Below are positions 11,125 to 21,010 of a stretch of 64,000 nucleotides of DNA, piece by piece. How positions within the stretch are numbered: the stretch's first letter is position 1; every line of letters starts with the position of its first letter. A program made the translations under genes and the position numbers. A model generated the notes under the pieces. The model made no database searches and had not been told where the DNA came from. It worked only from the letters and a program-made list of their open reading frames with translations. Origin of the DNA: Undaria pinnatifida (taxonomy: Eukaryota > Sar > Phaeophyceae > Laminariales > Alariaceae); assembly GCA_012845835.1 (NCBI GenBank), contig JABAKD010000035.1, positions 124,001 through 188,000 of the forward strand, given 5' to 3'.

Positions 11125-11900
11125 AGATAAAAAGTTGGGCAGAGGTTTTGTTGACTTGGGAGGGAGGAAAGACGTTGCGTCTGTAGGGGGTTAACACTAC
11201 CCCATGATTGTGAAGGATGATTTCACAAGCCGTGCATGGATGTATTTCCTAAAAAATAAACCAGACGCTTGTAGTGTTTCCCGAAGTTGTCTTGCGCGTG
11301 CGCGTGCTGATGGGATCCTATCATTGCTTGAGATAGCTAGATCTGACAATGGAGGGCAGTTTTTGGGGGGGGGATTCGCATCTGTGTGCAATGAGCTTTT
11401 GATCAAACAAGAGTCCACTCCGGCTTATAGTCCGCCATATAATGGTGTTGCAGAGCGTGGGTTGGGATTGATTAAGGAGGCCGCGATGGCGGCTCGTATT
11501 CAGGCGAAAGTTCGTTTTGGGCATGAGCAGTTACCTAAGACTGACAAACTCTGGGCTGAAGCTATGCACTGGGCTTGCGAAGCATTGAACCACACCGCAT
11601 GTTCTGCTAACCCTGACTCTAAGTAACCGTATGATATGTGGTATGGAGAACCTCATCCTGCTAGACTGTATCCGTTTTTGAAACCGGCGTACTGCAGGTG
11701 GCAGCGACCGTCGAAGCTGTTACCGAAGGGTGAGAGTTGCTTTTATGTCGGTCCTTCGAGAGACCACCCGCGTGATTGTCATAGAGTACTTACAAGGGAT
11801 GGAACTACTCAGAAAACGAGAGATGTGACGTGGGAGGTGTTGCCGTCACAGCTCCCTCCACTGCAACCTTCCTTGCCGATGGAGGGCACAGAGGAAAGAG
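11125..11900 (+). pseudogene. pol: Copia-1 integrase core
   Basis: The DDE integrase is visible in pieces: the first Asp in VDLGGRKDVASVGG (about 11146), the second in RSDNGGQF (about 11345), and the Glu in NGVAERGLGL (about 11452), preceded by the family hallmark YSPPYNG. The C-terminal segment continues at 11636-11830 with the CFYVGPSRDHPRDCHRV motif typical of Copia integrase ends. The enzyme inserts element cDNA into chromosomes. Frame changes occur at about 11120 and 11200, and a stop at 11624. Confidence 0.87.
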
Positions 11901-12523
11901 GGGAGGAAAGTGACGACGATGTAGAAGCCGAGGTACGGCCGATTGTTGGGACAGGAGTTGCCCACATACTTTTAAGACGTGATGTAACGGCTTCTGGTGC
12001 AGGAATCGATGAGGTTGTCAGTGTTGATGCAGGCAGTGTAGGCCAATCCCCCTCTGTTCCATATTTTCCCTCTGAACCGTCTTCGCCCGTGAACAATTTA
12101 TCTGATAGAGCCGCTCCCTCTGTGTCTTCTCCAGCGCCTGAGACTGATGGGGAGAGGCAGGGAGGGCAGGAGGCAGGAGAGGTAGAGATGGGGAATCCGG
12201 GAGGGGATGATGAGGTAGAGTCGGTTGGGCCGGGAGGGCATGATGATGTAGAGTCGATTGGGTCGGGATGGCCGGTAGAGGCGGAGGCATCCCCTCCAGC
12301 CGCTCGTCGTCCGCGGCATGTCGCTGAGTTTGATTACTTTAATACTCTTGCGCGTGAGAATGATGAAATAAGAGACGGTAGAACTCGCGCGCAAACCCGT
12401 GCAGTTAACCAGCAGAGCGTACCCGGCCTTGTGGCCACCCTAGGACCCATCTCCGCATCAGAGATAGTATATGCACTTGTAGCGGAGCAGAGAGCAGGTG
12501 ATGAAATCGAATTACCGAAATAA
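11900..12523 (+). pseudogene. Copia-1 acidic linker between integrase and RT
   Basis: This is the rest of the 295-codon frame that begins at 11636. It is Glu/Gly/Ser/Pro-rich and contains an in-frame 39-bp repeat around 12200-12275 with the core G-G-D/H-D-E/D-V-E-S-V/I-G. Low-complexity acidic linkers are common between Copia integrase and reverse transcriptase. No catalytic motif is expected. The frame ends at a TAA at 12521. Confidence 0.7.
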
Positions 12524-12591
12524 CTGGTTCAGGATGTTAAGTCAGAGCCTGGTAGCTATCAGGAAGCCCAGCAATCAAAGTACGCCAAGAT

Positions 12592-14068
12592 TTGGGAGGT
12601 AGCCAGGCCTGCCGAATTGAAGGCTTGGTAAGAGCAGGAACATTCACGTTAGCAGTAAAGGTCCTTGTAGGCTGTCATGTGATTGATGCTAGATGGGTTT
12701 TCAAATGGAAAGCAGACGAAACAGGGAAGATAGTAAAGGCCAAGGCTAGGCTTAGAGCGAAGGGCTTCAAGCAGAAGTATGGTGTGGAGTATCTTGAGAC
12801 TTTCTCGCCTACCGCAAGTGATGCATCTCAGCGATTGTTAGTAGCGTTGGCGTGCAAGTACAACATGGAATTACCCCACTGGGATATTGAGCAAGCGTTG
12901 GTTCAGTCGGAATCAGATCACGAGGTGTTCATGAAGTTGCCTCCTGGCTGCGGTGCGATGTCAGGAAAGGTTGCCCGTTTGAACAAGAGTTTGTACTGAT
13001 TGAAGCAGACATCTAAAACATAAGAGGATTGGTTTCGAGAAGTCTATGTCTGACCCTTGTGTGCTGCGTTTCATGATGGGAGACGAGGTGGTGGGGGTGG
13101 TCGCGATTCACGTGGATAATATTCTGTATGCAGGAACTAAGAGTCTTGCTAAGGTGGTTGTGGAAGCACTAGGTGACTGTGTTCCTGCGAAGAATTTGGA
13201 TGAGATCAACTTCTTTCTTCGTTGCGAATTTGTTCGCGACCGCGAGGCTGGCACGATTGCGATTTCTCAAGAGAGTTACATCAGGAGTGTTCTCGAGAGA
13301 TTCAATATTTGTCGCACCAGCTCGATCCCTGCTTCCCTTGCCAACGATAACAGGTCCTTGAAGAAGGATGAGAAGGCAGGAGATGTGCCGTTCCGAGAGG
13401 TGGTGGGGAGCCTGATGTGGATCGACAGCCAGACAAGGCCCGACATCTCGAATGCTGTGCGGGCTGTGGCGAGGCACTCTCACGAGCCAAAGAGAAGCCG
13501 CTGGAAGGCAGTCCAGATGATCCTCAATTATCTTCTGGAAACGGCGCATCTAACTCGGAAGTTCAAGCAGGATAGTTCGGTAGACGTAGGCCCGTTGGTG
13601 CACATAGATGTCGACTTTGCGAGCAAGGCCACTGACCGTAGATCAGTTTCGGGAGCGATGGTGTTTGTGGCTGCGATGCTTGTGGTTTGGATTTCTAGGA
13701 CGCAGAAATGCGTCTCACAGTCGACTTCTGAAGCAGAGTATCTTCCGATGGGCGATGGTGCGAAGGAGGCTCTGTTTGTGAACGGAATGCTTCAGTTCCT
13801 GAGGCCTAGTAGAAAGCCTCGTAAGATCGACGTCCTCAAGGGCAACAAAGGAGCGATTGCGCTTGCAGAGAATCCGCTTAGCTCGAGTAGGAGTGAGCAC
13901 ATCGACGTGAGACACCACTCTCTTAGGAATTTGACCGAGGAGGGTATGGTCGAGGTCACGCATGTTCCCAGCGAAAAACAGCACGCGGACATCCTCACGA
14001 AGGCTCTGCCGAAAGATTTTTTTGAATCTCACCGCGACTTTGCACTTGGCTCGAAGGATGAGAAGTAG
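12592..14068 (+). pseudogene. pol: Copia-1 reverse transcriptase and RNase H
   Basis: The frame 12592-12999 has the Copia RT hallmarks WVFKWKADETG, KARLRAKGFKQ and HWDIEQALVQS. An internal TGA follows NKSLY, and reading resumes at 13046. The catalytic box, YVDD in most Copia elements, reads HVDN at 13110-13121, so the second aspartate is lost. RNase H follows: the first Asp is kept (VDFASKATDRRSVSG), the Glu is kept (STSEAEYLPMGDG), but the block that is normally D-N-x-G-A-I reads KGNKGAIALAE, so its aspartate is lost. The frame ends at 14068 shortly before the 3' LTR. Confidence 0.9.
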
Positions 14069-14144
14069 AAGTCTGAGTCGTTTTTTTTTTTTTTTTCTTT
14101 GATCATATTTTTGGTCTGGTAGATACAACAGCCCCTAGGGAGGG

Positions 14145-14572
14145 TTTTCGTGATAGCGGCCGAGTGTATCAACTGGGTTGCGGTAGAACATCTGATTGGA
14201 CGATTTGAATAGCGCAACTGTCGATCTGAGGTTGCCGAGCTAGTACATAGGAATACTCTTTGTGGTGCTGCGGTAGGTCGGTAGATTGTACACACCTAAG
14301 GGTTAAACATTGAACCGTAGGAGTATGGATGGTACATCGGACAATTGTCATGTAGAATACTCCCGTGTTGTTGCTAGAGGTCCGATTAACGGCTTATTGT
14401 CGTGATCAGTACGTTGCATTGGTCCGATTGTGTGCACCTTTCCGAACTGGTGTGGGAACTCGCAGCCTTTGTGCTCGCCCCACTCGTTCACTCCACTTCC
14501 CGACCTGTCTCTCCAGACCAAGGTCTCATTAATACAATATCTCTTTCTCCAGAAGTCGCGAATTTACCAACA
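14145..14572 (+). repeat. 3' LTR of Copia-1
   Basis: 428-bp repeat, aligned colinearly with the 5' LTR apart from the 91-bp duplication. The terminal TG of the 5' copy is TT here. The upstream AGGGAGGG (14137-14144) is the polypurine tract that primes plus-strand synthesis. Confidence 0.85.
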
Positions 14573-14771
14573 GCGCGGAGCCAAGGCGGGCGGAACCCCC
14601 CCAATGGCGAAGCCCCCTGGTATGTGCATATGATATATCCTCTAGCTCAAGTGTCTACATGCACCAATGAATGTGCAGATAAGCTGCCCTCTTGTTACCC
14701 AATCCGTGATAATATATGCAGCTTGTGTAGCTCGTGTGGCTTACCAGGGAACTGCTCTCGGAATTTGCTAG

Positions 14772-15040
14772 TGTAAGGGTATTGGACGGGGACATAAAGT
14801 GTCCGCTGCAGGTCTGTCAATTGAGCAGGTCTTCGGAGAGTACTCACTTTCTTAGCCTTCGTAGAGACGGAGGTTTATTCGATTCCACCAGAGCCCCGGA
14901 TGGCTTCTGAGATCAGAGACACGTGCCTCCGATCTATTTCCTGACTATCCCGAATATAAACCCCCGACCTTATCATACAAAAACCATCTATATTATCTCA
15001 TTACGGATAATTACAGGCCTTTCGAGACCGTACCTTGACA
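14772..15040 (-). repeat. LTR of the large gypsy-type family (3' LTR or solo LTR)
   Basis: A 269-bp block that on the minus strand starts TGTCAAGGTACGG and ends CCCTTACA. It matches the 5' LTR at 48851-49118 and the truncated LTR at 27752-27921. On the minus strand it is preceded by AGGGTGGGCTAG, a plausible polypurine tract, which would make it the 3' LTR of the minus-strand element whose integrase ends near 15.93 kb. However CTAG flanks both sides (14768-14771, 15041-15044), which would equally suit a solo LTR with a 4-bp duplication. Confidence 0.8.
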
Positions 15041-15924
15041 CTAGCCCACCCTGATGAGCCGCATGTGCAGAAATATGGTAGATTCAAGGAAACTCCGGTT
15101 CTACGAACTAGACCATGAGTCGAAGATGCGGCTCCTCAAAACCCACTCCCACACCTCTAACGGTCTGGCTATGGAGCCAGGAACACGCGAAGAAAGCAGT
15201 TGAAGGAAAGGCAGACCCTACAACATGGCAAAGGTACCCATCAAAAACCTGCCGCGTACAGCCGGTGTGGCGGGGGGGGGGGAGAAAAGCCTCTAAAAAC
15301 TGCCGCATACCGCCGGTGTGGTGGGAGGGGCGGCAGAAAATGCTCTACGGCAAACAAACCAGAGAAAAGGAACTATGGCGAGGCGAGACCTAGTCGATAG
15401 GAGGGGAACACAGGCGCTAACACAAGGGAGAGGTCATGCGAAAAACTTCCCGCGGGCCATCGGCATGGGGGGGGGTTAGACGAATAAACGACAAATACCC
15501 GGGATGGAAGGTGGCCGCACCAACAGCCCCACAAGGGTGGGGAGGAGTTTAGCCGAAAGAACAAAGTAGAACAAATACAACACACAAAATATAATATAAG
15601 ATGGCACACAGGCCCGTACATAGCCCTGTACCACGTTACGCGCGAACAGAGTACCCTGGTCGCCCTCCGGCTCTGGGCGGAGGAGTGCGTCGGCCGCGAA
15701 AAATTGAACAACGACGAAAACACAACAGTTCTGCACCTGATATTGCGGCGTTTTACCCGAACCCTGGCCCGGCACTGAGCAGGGGCTTCGGCAGGACCAG
15801 AATAAACAAAATGGAAAGAACCGCCCCAAAATCAGACGAAGATATTCAGAACATCACAAAAATAACCCAAACACAAAGACCCAAACCCCACAATCCCAAA
15901 CAATTATAGAACTATCGAGAAGCG
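15041..15924 (-). other. 3' untranslated region of gypsy copy L
   Basis: Sequence between the end of the integrase polyprotein and the LTR. It contains a 51-bp tandem repeat (about 15243-15345; GCCGCGTACAGCCGGTGTGG then GCCGCATACCGCCGGTGTGG) with long G runs. Short frames on both strands have no motif. If the LTR at 14772 is a solo LTR instead, part of this is unrelated flank. Confidence 0.45.
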
Positions 15925-18490
15925 GTGGCGGCTTGAACGTCAACTGGTCACCGCCGCGCCTCGAGATTCATCTACGTTGAGTTGGATCTCCCGAGGAAAC
16001 ACACTGGCGATGTGAACTTGCAGGCACCAAGAGCCTCGTACGGCTCCCGTTGAAGTCGTGTCGCGCATCGGGGGAAGAGGAAGTTTAATCGGTCCCGGGT
16101 CGTCCAGAAAGCGGACCAGGTATACCTAGTGCTCGCACTGATTTTTCCAAGCCATCATAACCCATCGTGTCCCATGTACCAAAAGTGGGCTGCCTTAGGA
16201 AGGAAAGTGTCGTGATAGCGACGGAGCCAATCGGCGCGGGGAACACAAGCGCAGCCCGGTGCTCGGAAGCGTTCTCCGTTGTTGCGGGAGAGCTCGAGCT
16301 GTGCCGCCCCGATCCGCATTCGGCGGTATAGGCGGTTGGTTTGGCGGTGCTGGTTCGGGGTTGAGGCCCAAAAACGCAAGATGTGAGAGCGGGAAAGGTG
16401 GAGGTCCATTTCCCGCTCCCGGGAAGGTTCAGCCCAATGCGTCTTGTATAGCACCGCGATGACGTCCCCTCGCCCCTGTATCAACTGATGACCGGTGTCT
16501 GCTCCACCTCCAGCCGTTGGAGGGGGGTCGAAACGTCGTCATGAGTGACGTGGTAAGGCGGGGACTTCCTGGAAAAGTTGCTGAGCACTTACTGCGTCAG
16601 CCCCGCCGGCAGGTTTGGGCATGTCCCCACTGTCGTGGGGGTTGGCGCAGAGTTTGCAGCGTTCAATGGCCACACGCCGACGAGCATCCAAACCGGGCAG
16701 GTCGGAAGGGAGATCGAAATAGAGGAGGTTGCTCCCGAGCGGCGAACCATCCGGGGTCTCGGCGGCAGAGCAGGGACCGACTACCAGGATCTTGTACGGG
16801 CCCGTCCAGTTAAGCGCGAGTTTGTCCTTGAGTACCTTGGTGTCGGTGCTCGCCTTCACACCCTGGTGGATGGTGGAGGCAGAATTGTACACCCATGCCT
16901 AACCACCCGTAGCGAAGTTAGGTGCTGCACGCAGCGCGTCGGCGAAGGCGGAGTTCCTGCGGTCAACACGAGAAACGGTGAGGGCGTGGTGTGCGCGGAC
17001 AATATCGTTCGCGCGCTTTTACCGGTCGGTGGCCAAGTCGCAATAGGCCAGGTGGTCACGGGCCAGACTCTGGTGTCCCACGACACCAGTGCCGTCGAAA
17101 GCCGTCAGGGGGTGGTGGATGGTGGAGGCAGAATTGTACACCCATTCCCAACCACCCACAGCGAAATTAAGTGCTGCACGCAGCGCGTCGGCGAGGGCGA
17201 ATTTTCTGCGGTTAACACGAGAAACGGTGAGGGCGTGGTGTGTGCGGACAATGTCGTTCGCGCGCTTTTTACCCGTCGGTGGCCATATCGCAATAGGCCA
17301 GGTGATCACGGGCCAGACTCTAGTTTCCTACGACACCAGTGCCGTCGAAAACCGTCAGGGGGAGCCGTGGGAGTCTGCCCATGTGGACTTCGTTTGGCGC
17401 CAGACCCGTTGCCGCGCTGACGGAATTGTTGTAAGCGAATTCGACGTGGGACAGATGCAAGTCCCAATCGTCTTGTCCCTCGTTGACGACCATAGCCAGC
17501 ATTTGAGCCCTAGTGTGGTTTACTCGCTCAACGCCCCCGTTACAGTTGGGATGATAGGGGTTGTAGCAAGCCTGTGCACACCCAACAGCTCATATAAATC
17601 TTGTGAAAGCTTGGAGCAGAACTGCAGGCCGTTGTCTGAGAGTATGGTGCGCGGGTACCCCCACAAGGGATGTATTGGTCTACCAGGATATTGGCTGTAC
17701 CCTCCGCGGTGAACTCAGCGGCAGTGACGGGGAACATGTCGGCCCGACGACTGAAGCGATCGGTGAACAGCAGGAGGTAGGTGTTGCCTCGTGGCGTGAC
17801 CGGGAGGGAGTCGAGGTAGTCAACACTGACGGTGAAACCTGGACCTTCCGGTAAAGGCATTGAAAGGATTGACAAGCGGACAGTCAGCCGTGGGGTTTTC
17901 CGTGCTTGACACTTCAAACAGTGGAAAAAACCACCACCTGGTGCACACATTTATGCCAATCCACCAATAAAGCCGCTCCAGCATGCGCAACATGCGCGTG
18001 GTTCCAAGGTGACAAGAAGCCGTCGAGTGACAAGCTTGCACGATCCAATGGCGAACGAGGAGGGGAACATAGAAGCGAATTGGCGCGTCGTTCAGCAGGC
18101 AAGCAGCTCGCCTCAAAGAGATGGGTCTGTCAGACCTTATAGGCGGAAGTATCGGGTTACGGACGAGTAGGACGATGTCGTTGTCGGTTGTATGTAGGCG
18201 ACCCTTGCCCGCCAGCTCCTGGATGTCTGAGAGGGAGTTGGCTTGTGCGAGAGGTAGCACGCCAAAACGACGGGCGGCAGGGCCGACGCCCGGCCGATAG
18301 AGATGTAACGCATCACGGCGTAGCACGTCGGCTCAGCTTGCTGCTGTCGCTTCCAATCGGCATGCGAATAACGCGCGACGGAAACAGCGAAACGCAATTC
18401 AGCAGCGTCGACGAGGGCGTCCGACCTTGTATGTGCAGTCAGCGTGTCACCAGGAGAAGGCGTGAGCCGTGCGAGAGGAGTTCCCATAGG
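15925..18490 (-). pseudogene. pol: Ty3/gypsy integrase and C-terminal polyprotein region
   Basis: Minus strand. The upstream part (18490-18330) carries the linker (RYSHADWKRQQ). Next is the H2C2 zinc domain (IVQACHSTASCHLG, then CLKCQARK, about 18080-17905). The catalytic core has the first Asp in VSVDYLDSLPVTPRGN (about 17820) with LLLFTDRFSRRADMF, the second in SDNGLQF (about 17635) and the Glu in a GGVERVNHT-type motif (about 17525), followed by HVEFAYNNSVSAATGLAPNEV. The C-terminal part runs through NWTGPYKILVVGP to LDDPGPI-like sequence near 16100. Several frameshifts and a stop separate these blocks. All three catalytic acidic residues are still encoded. No reverse transcriptase precedes it. 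Confidence 0.88.
16864..17361 (-). repeat. 249-bp in-frame tandem duplication in integrase C-terminus
   Basis: The block starting TGGTGGATGGTGG at 16864 recurs at 17113. The unit is 249 bp, exactly 83 codons, and encodes the segment from the HQSLARDHLAYCDL region to the WVYNSASTI region. Gypsy integrases have this segment once. Because the unit is divisible by three, the duplication alone would not break the frame. Confidence 0.88.
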
Positions 18491-18500
18491 CTCTGCGTGT

Positions 18501-19319
18501 TCACGGTCGAATGGAAGTGATACCGTGCGGACGGGCGAGTCGGCTAAAGCAGGGGTCGCGGCGGCGGTCGGAGATGGCCGCGGCTGTGGGACTCGCGCCG
18601 GAATTGTACCACGTCTGGAAGATGGCCGAGAGGCCCCGCCGGGCCCGAATCCATAATCTACAGCGGGGGTGCATTACCCGCTGCTGCCGCTGTTCGTCGG
18701 CACGTCGTCGACGACGGAAGGGCTGGAGGGCCAAGTAAGGCAGAGACAGACACAGTCGAACCGGCGGTTGCGTTGGAGTCCGTCTCCTGTATAGAACTCC
18801 TTGATGGAGGAATCGGCTGTGCGATGGACGTCGCTGCAGCCGGGCTGCTGCGGAGCCTGTGCCGCCCTTAATAGGTATGGCAGAAACCGAAGCGAAAACG
18901 GTGTCAGCGGCAGGCGAAATTGACCCGCGTCCGGTACAGCCTTGGGTGGTGGCGACGGAGCCAGAAACACGAGCGATGAATCTCCCCGGGGGAGCAGAAA
19001 GGACGCAAATCCTTATACGAGGCTCGTGTGTGCAAAAATCGTGAACTGCGGTAGAGGTGAAAGGGAGCCCACTCAAAGCATAATGTTCAGTGCGGGGCAC
19101 GAGCCCACCAAAGACAGTGCTATCGGCGAGGACCACGAATCCGTCCAAGGCAGTGCGTTCGGTGCGGGGCACGAGTCTACCCAAAGCAGTGCTTTCGATG
19201 CGGGGCACGAGTCCACGCAAACCGACCCCTGGGATCGGCGATGGGGGAGCGCGCAGCTTGCCGGTCCGTAGGAGGTAGATACCGATATTTCCAACGGGGT
19301 TGGGGCTTGTCAACCCCAC
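18501..19319 (-). pseudogene. Open frame of gypsy copy L with 12-aa repeats, function unknown
   Basis: A 272-codon minus-strand frame between the NADAR and integrase regions, where a Ty3 element would carry protease, reverse transcriptase and RNase H. I see none of their motifs: no DTG/DSG, no YxDD. The first 60 residues are a 12-residue repeat around GLVPRTE-x2-AL; the remainder is Arg/Pro/Ser-rich low complexity. It may be a degenerate hypervariable linker. The matching part of the second copy lies beyond the window. Confidence 0.35.
19091..19234 (-). repeat. 36-bp minisatellite, four units
   Basis: Units start at 19091, 19127, 19163 and 19199, each with a TGCGGGGCACGAG-type core (the second is diverged). 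The 36-bp period is 12 codons, so the array keeps frame and encodes repeats around VPRTEH/S-x-AL on the minus strand. Confidence 0.85.
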
Positions 19320-19939
19320 GGGGCTGAAGCTTGTCTGAAGCTTGCCAAGCCACTGTAGTCGTACTCCATAGCAGATTCTGGCAAGCGGGCCAGAAAAATC
19401 CGCGACGCCGTTGACGCTGCCTTTGCGGTACTCGAGTGTGCAATCGAACGCGGTGACGAACTCAAGCTACCGCTAGACCCATGCATTGAGGGTCCCCACT
19501 TTGTCAATGCTCTCCTATGCCTTGTGGCCGGAGGATATGCGGAACTTTGTTCCCCACAGTACCCTCGGAGGCGTTGAGGAGCCCACAAAATGCCGCCGGT
19601 CCCCAAATCTAGAGGATCTCAATGCCTCTCCGAGTCGAGCGTTGCTCGACTGATGTACGCGATTTTCATAGTGAACAAAACGTCATCCAGCGTCACAGTA
19701 CCCCCGACGAAACAGGGGCCGTGTTCTAACAATGCAAGGTCAGGACCGACGCCAGAAGCTATCTCCAAACCTTCACGGCCTTTGGTTGGCCAACGCGTCC
19801 GAGAAATATGTCGGAAACTCCGAAGAGGAAGCCTTGCGAGCGCTGGCCGCTGTTAACGGCCCGGCCGCGGCGCGGATGAGATTTCTCGGTTCTTTTAGTC
19901 GCAGTGCAGGTGCGGAACCCACTAGGGGAGGTGGGTTGC
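19235..19939 (-). other. Gypsy copy L, region downstream of NADAR
   Basis: About 700 bp homologous to 63531-64000 of copy R. On the minus strand it encodes broken frames containing DDVSFTMKIAYISRATLDSE and LTKWGPSMHGSSG-like segments that are recognisable in both copies, so they were coding in the ancestor. I cannot assign them to a family. Confidence 0.45.
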
Positions 19940-20420
19940 GCCGACCTGGTCTCACTGTCGCGAATAGCTTCGCGAACGGCAGAAAGTGCTTCGCCGAGCT
20001 AATGTTTGCTCTCCGCTGGCATGGGTTGTTGGCCCTGGGATCATCTGCCCGGAGACCAATGCCCCACACTGGGTCCAGAGGGCTGGATTCAGCCAGAAGC
20101 TCGTTGTCAGAGGTCAAAAGATGATTGTTTATGGCTGGATTCTGCGTGAATTTGTCGTAGGTGCCAGATAACACGGCGTTTTGCTTCTCCCTGTTCCCAA
20201 CACCGGAGTTCAAAGTTGCGCACGCTTCGACCGATGCGTTTGCGTGTGCTTCGACTAGGCGACGACATGATGAGCTCCACTGCTCGATAGTTTTGGAAAA
20301 CCCTGTCTTTTAGGCCATCATGTACTGCTCCGAGAAAGAATATGGCACGTCGCCCACGACAAACGACGAAGAGGACCAAGGTGAAAGATAGGATGGGGGC
20401 TGCCATAACAACACCACTTC
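19940..20420 (-). pseudogene. NADAR-domain (YbiA/PF08719-like) coding region in gypsy copy L
   Basis: Minus strand, about 160 codons. N-terminal block: SSFVVGDVPYSFSEQYMMA (SEQY at 20333-20322), matching the family's S-E-[QH]-Y-x2-A-x-K box. Middle: RAVELIMSSPSRSTRKRIGR and VRNF. C-terminal block, open from 20213: KFTQNPAINNHLLTSDNELL followed by AESSPLDPVWGIGLRADDPR (about 20100-20050), then LGEALSAVREAIRDSE in a shifted frame. These are the NADAR signatures F-x2-N, LL-x-T-x2-x-L-x-E-x-S-x2-D-x2-WG-x-G and G-x-N-x-LG-x2-L-x2-[LV]-R. Characterised NADAR proteins remove ADP-ribose from guanine or cleave N-glycosidic bonds. A stop follows SEQYMMA and there are about four frame changes, so this copy is inactive. 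Carriage by an LTR element is the unusual point. Confidence 0.85.
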
Positions 20421-20439
20421 GTCTGTCCATGGAATATTC

Positions 20440-21010
20440 GAGAGAAGAGTCAAAAGCCGTGTTGGAATTTGAGCGGCAATGTCCCCGTCTGGGAACACCA
20501 GGCTTCGGGAGCACGACGTGAATCCGAACCCGTGGTTTCTCGCCTCGGTTTTTTTCTCTCGTTGGCGGGGAAACGCGAGAATCCGCTCCAACTGCACCCG
20601 AAAAAAGGCACAAACCGACGGTGCCAACCCGTCAGTAGCCTCGTTGGATATTTGGGTCTGCAATGTCCCCTTCTGAAACACCAGTCCTCGGTTCATTGGG
20701 CCTGTAGTGACCCCTTGCGGGAACACCAGGCCTCGGGGGCATGGTGTGAGTCCTAACCCGCGGTTTCTCTCCTCAGGTCCTCCTCATTCGCTGGCGGAAA
20801 CTCGCCTTCACTGCACCCGAAAAAGAGTCCGACACCGACGGTGCCAAGCCGTTGGTAGCCTCGTTGGGCGTTTGGGTCTGCAATATCTCCCTGTGGGAAC
20901 ACCAGCCCTCGGCACTTTGGGCTTGCAGCATCCCCGTCTGGGAACTCGTGACCTCGGGAATACGGCGCGAGCGCAAACCCACGGGTGGTCGCGTCGTGGC
21001 CTTGTTGCTC
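20440..21010 (-). repeat. ~230-bp tandem repeats upstream of NADAR, copy L
   Basis: Two to three diverged units, each with cores such as GGGACATTGCAGACCCAAA, GCTACTGACGGGTTGGCACC and TTTTCGGGTGCAG (read on the minus strand), plus a shorter internal repeat around GGTGTTCC. Copy R has the same array at 62470-63020. The units are translatable but in different frames. Confidence 0.75.

Larger units (their letters stand above)
8333..14572 (+). mobile_element. Degenerate full-length Copia (Ty1) retrotransposon
   Basis: LTRs at 8333-8851 and 14145-14572 enclose, in Copia order, gag with a zinc knuckle, protease, integrase, reverse transcriptase and RNase H, all on the plus strand. A purine tract AGGGAGGG directly precedes the right LTR. 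Flanks TCGCG (8328-8332) and GCGCG (14573-14577) match at 4 of 5 positions and are the likely TSD. LTR identity is roughly 90% by eye after excluding a 91-bp duplication. The polyprotein is broken by many frameshifts, internal stops and catalytic substitutions, so the element is old and inactive. Confidence 0.92.

Noticed and set aside
14772-15040. Firm call of the LTR as solo LTR
   Set aside because: CTAG flanks both sides, but a polypurine-like AGGGTGGG precedes it on the minus strand and the integrase end is 0.9 kb away, so a 3' LTR is equally possible.
18501-19319. Reverse transcriptase in the pre-integrase frame
   Set aside because: No RT motif of any class is visible; the frame is minisatellite-coded and low complexity.
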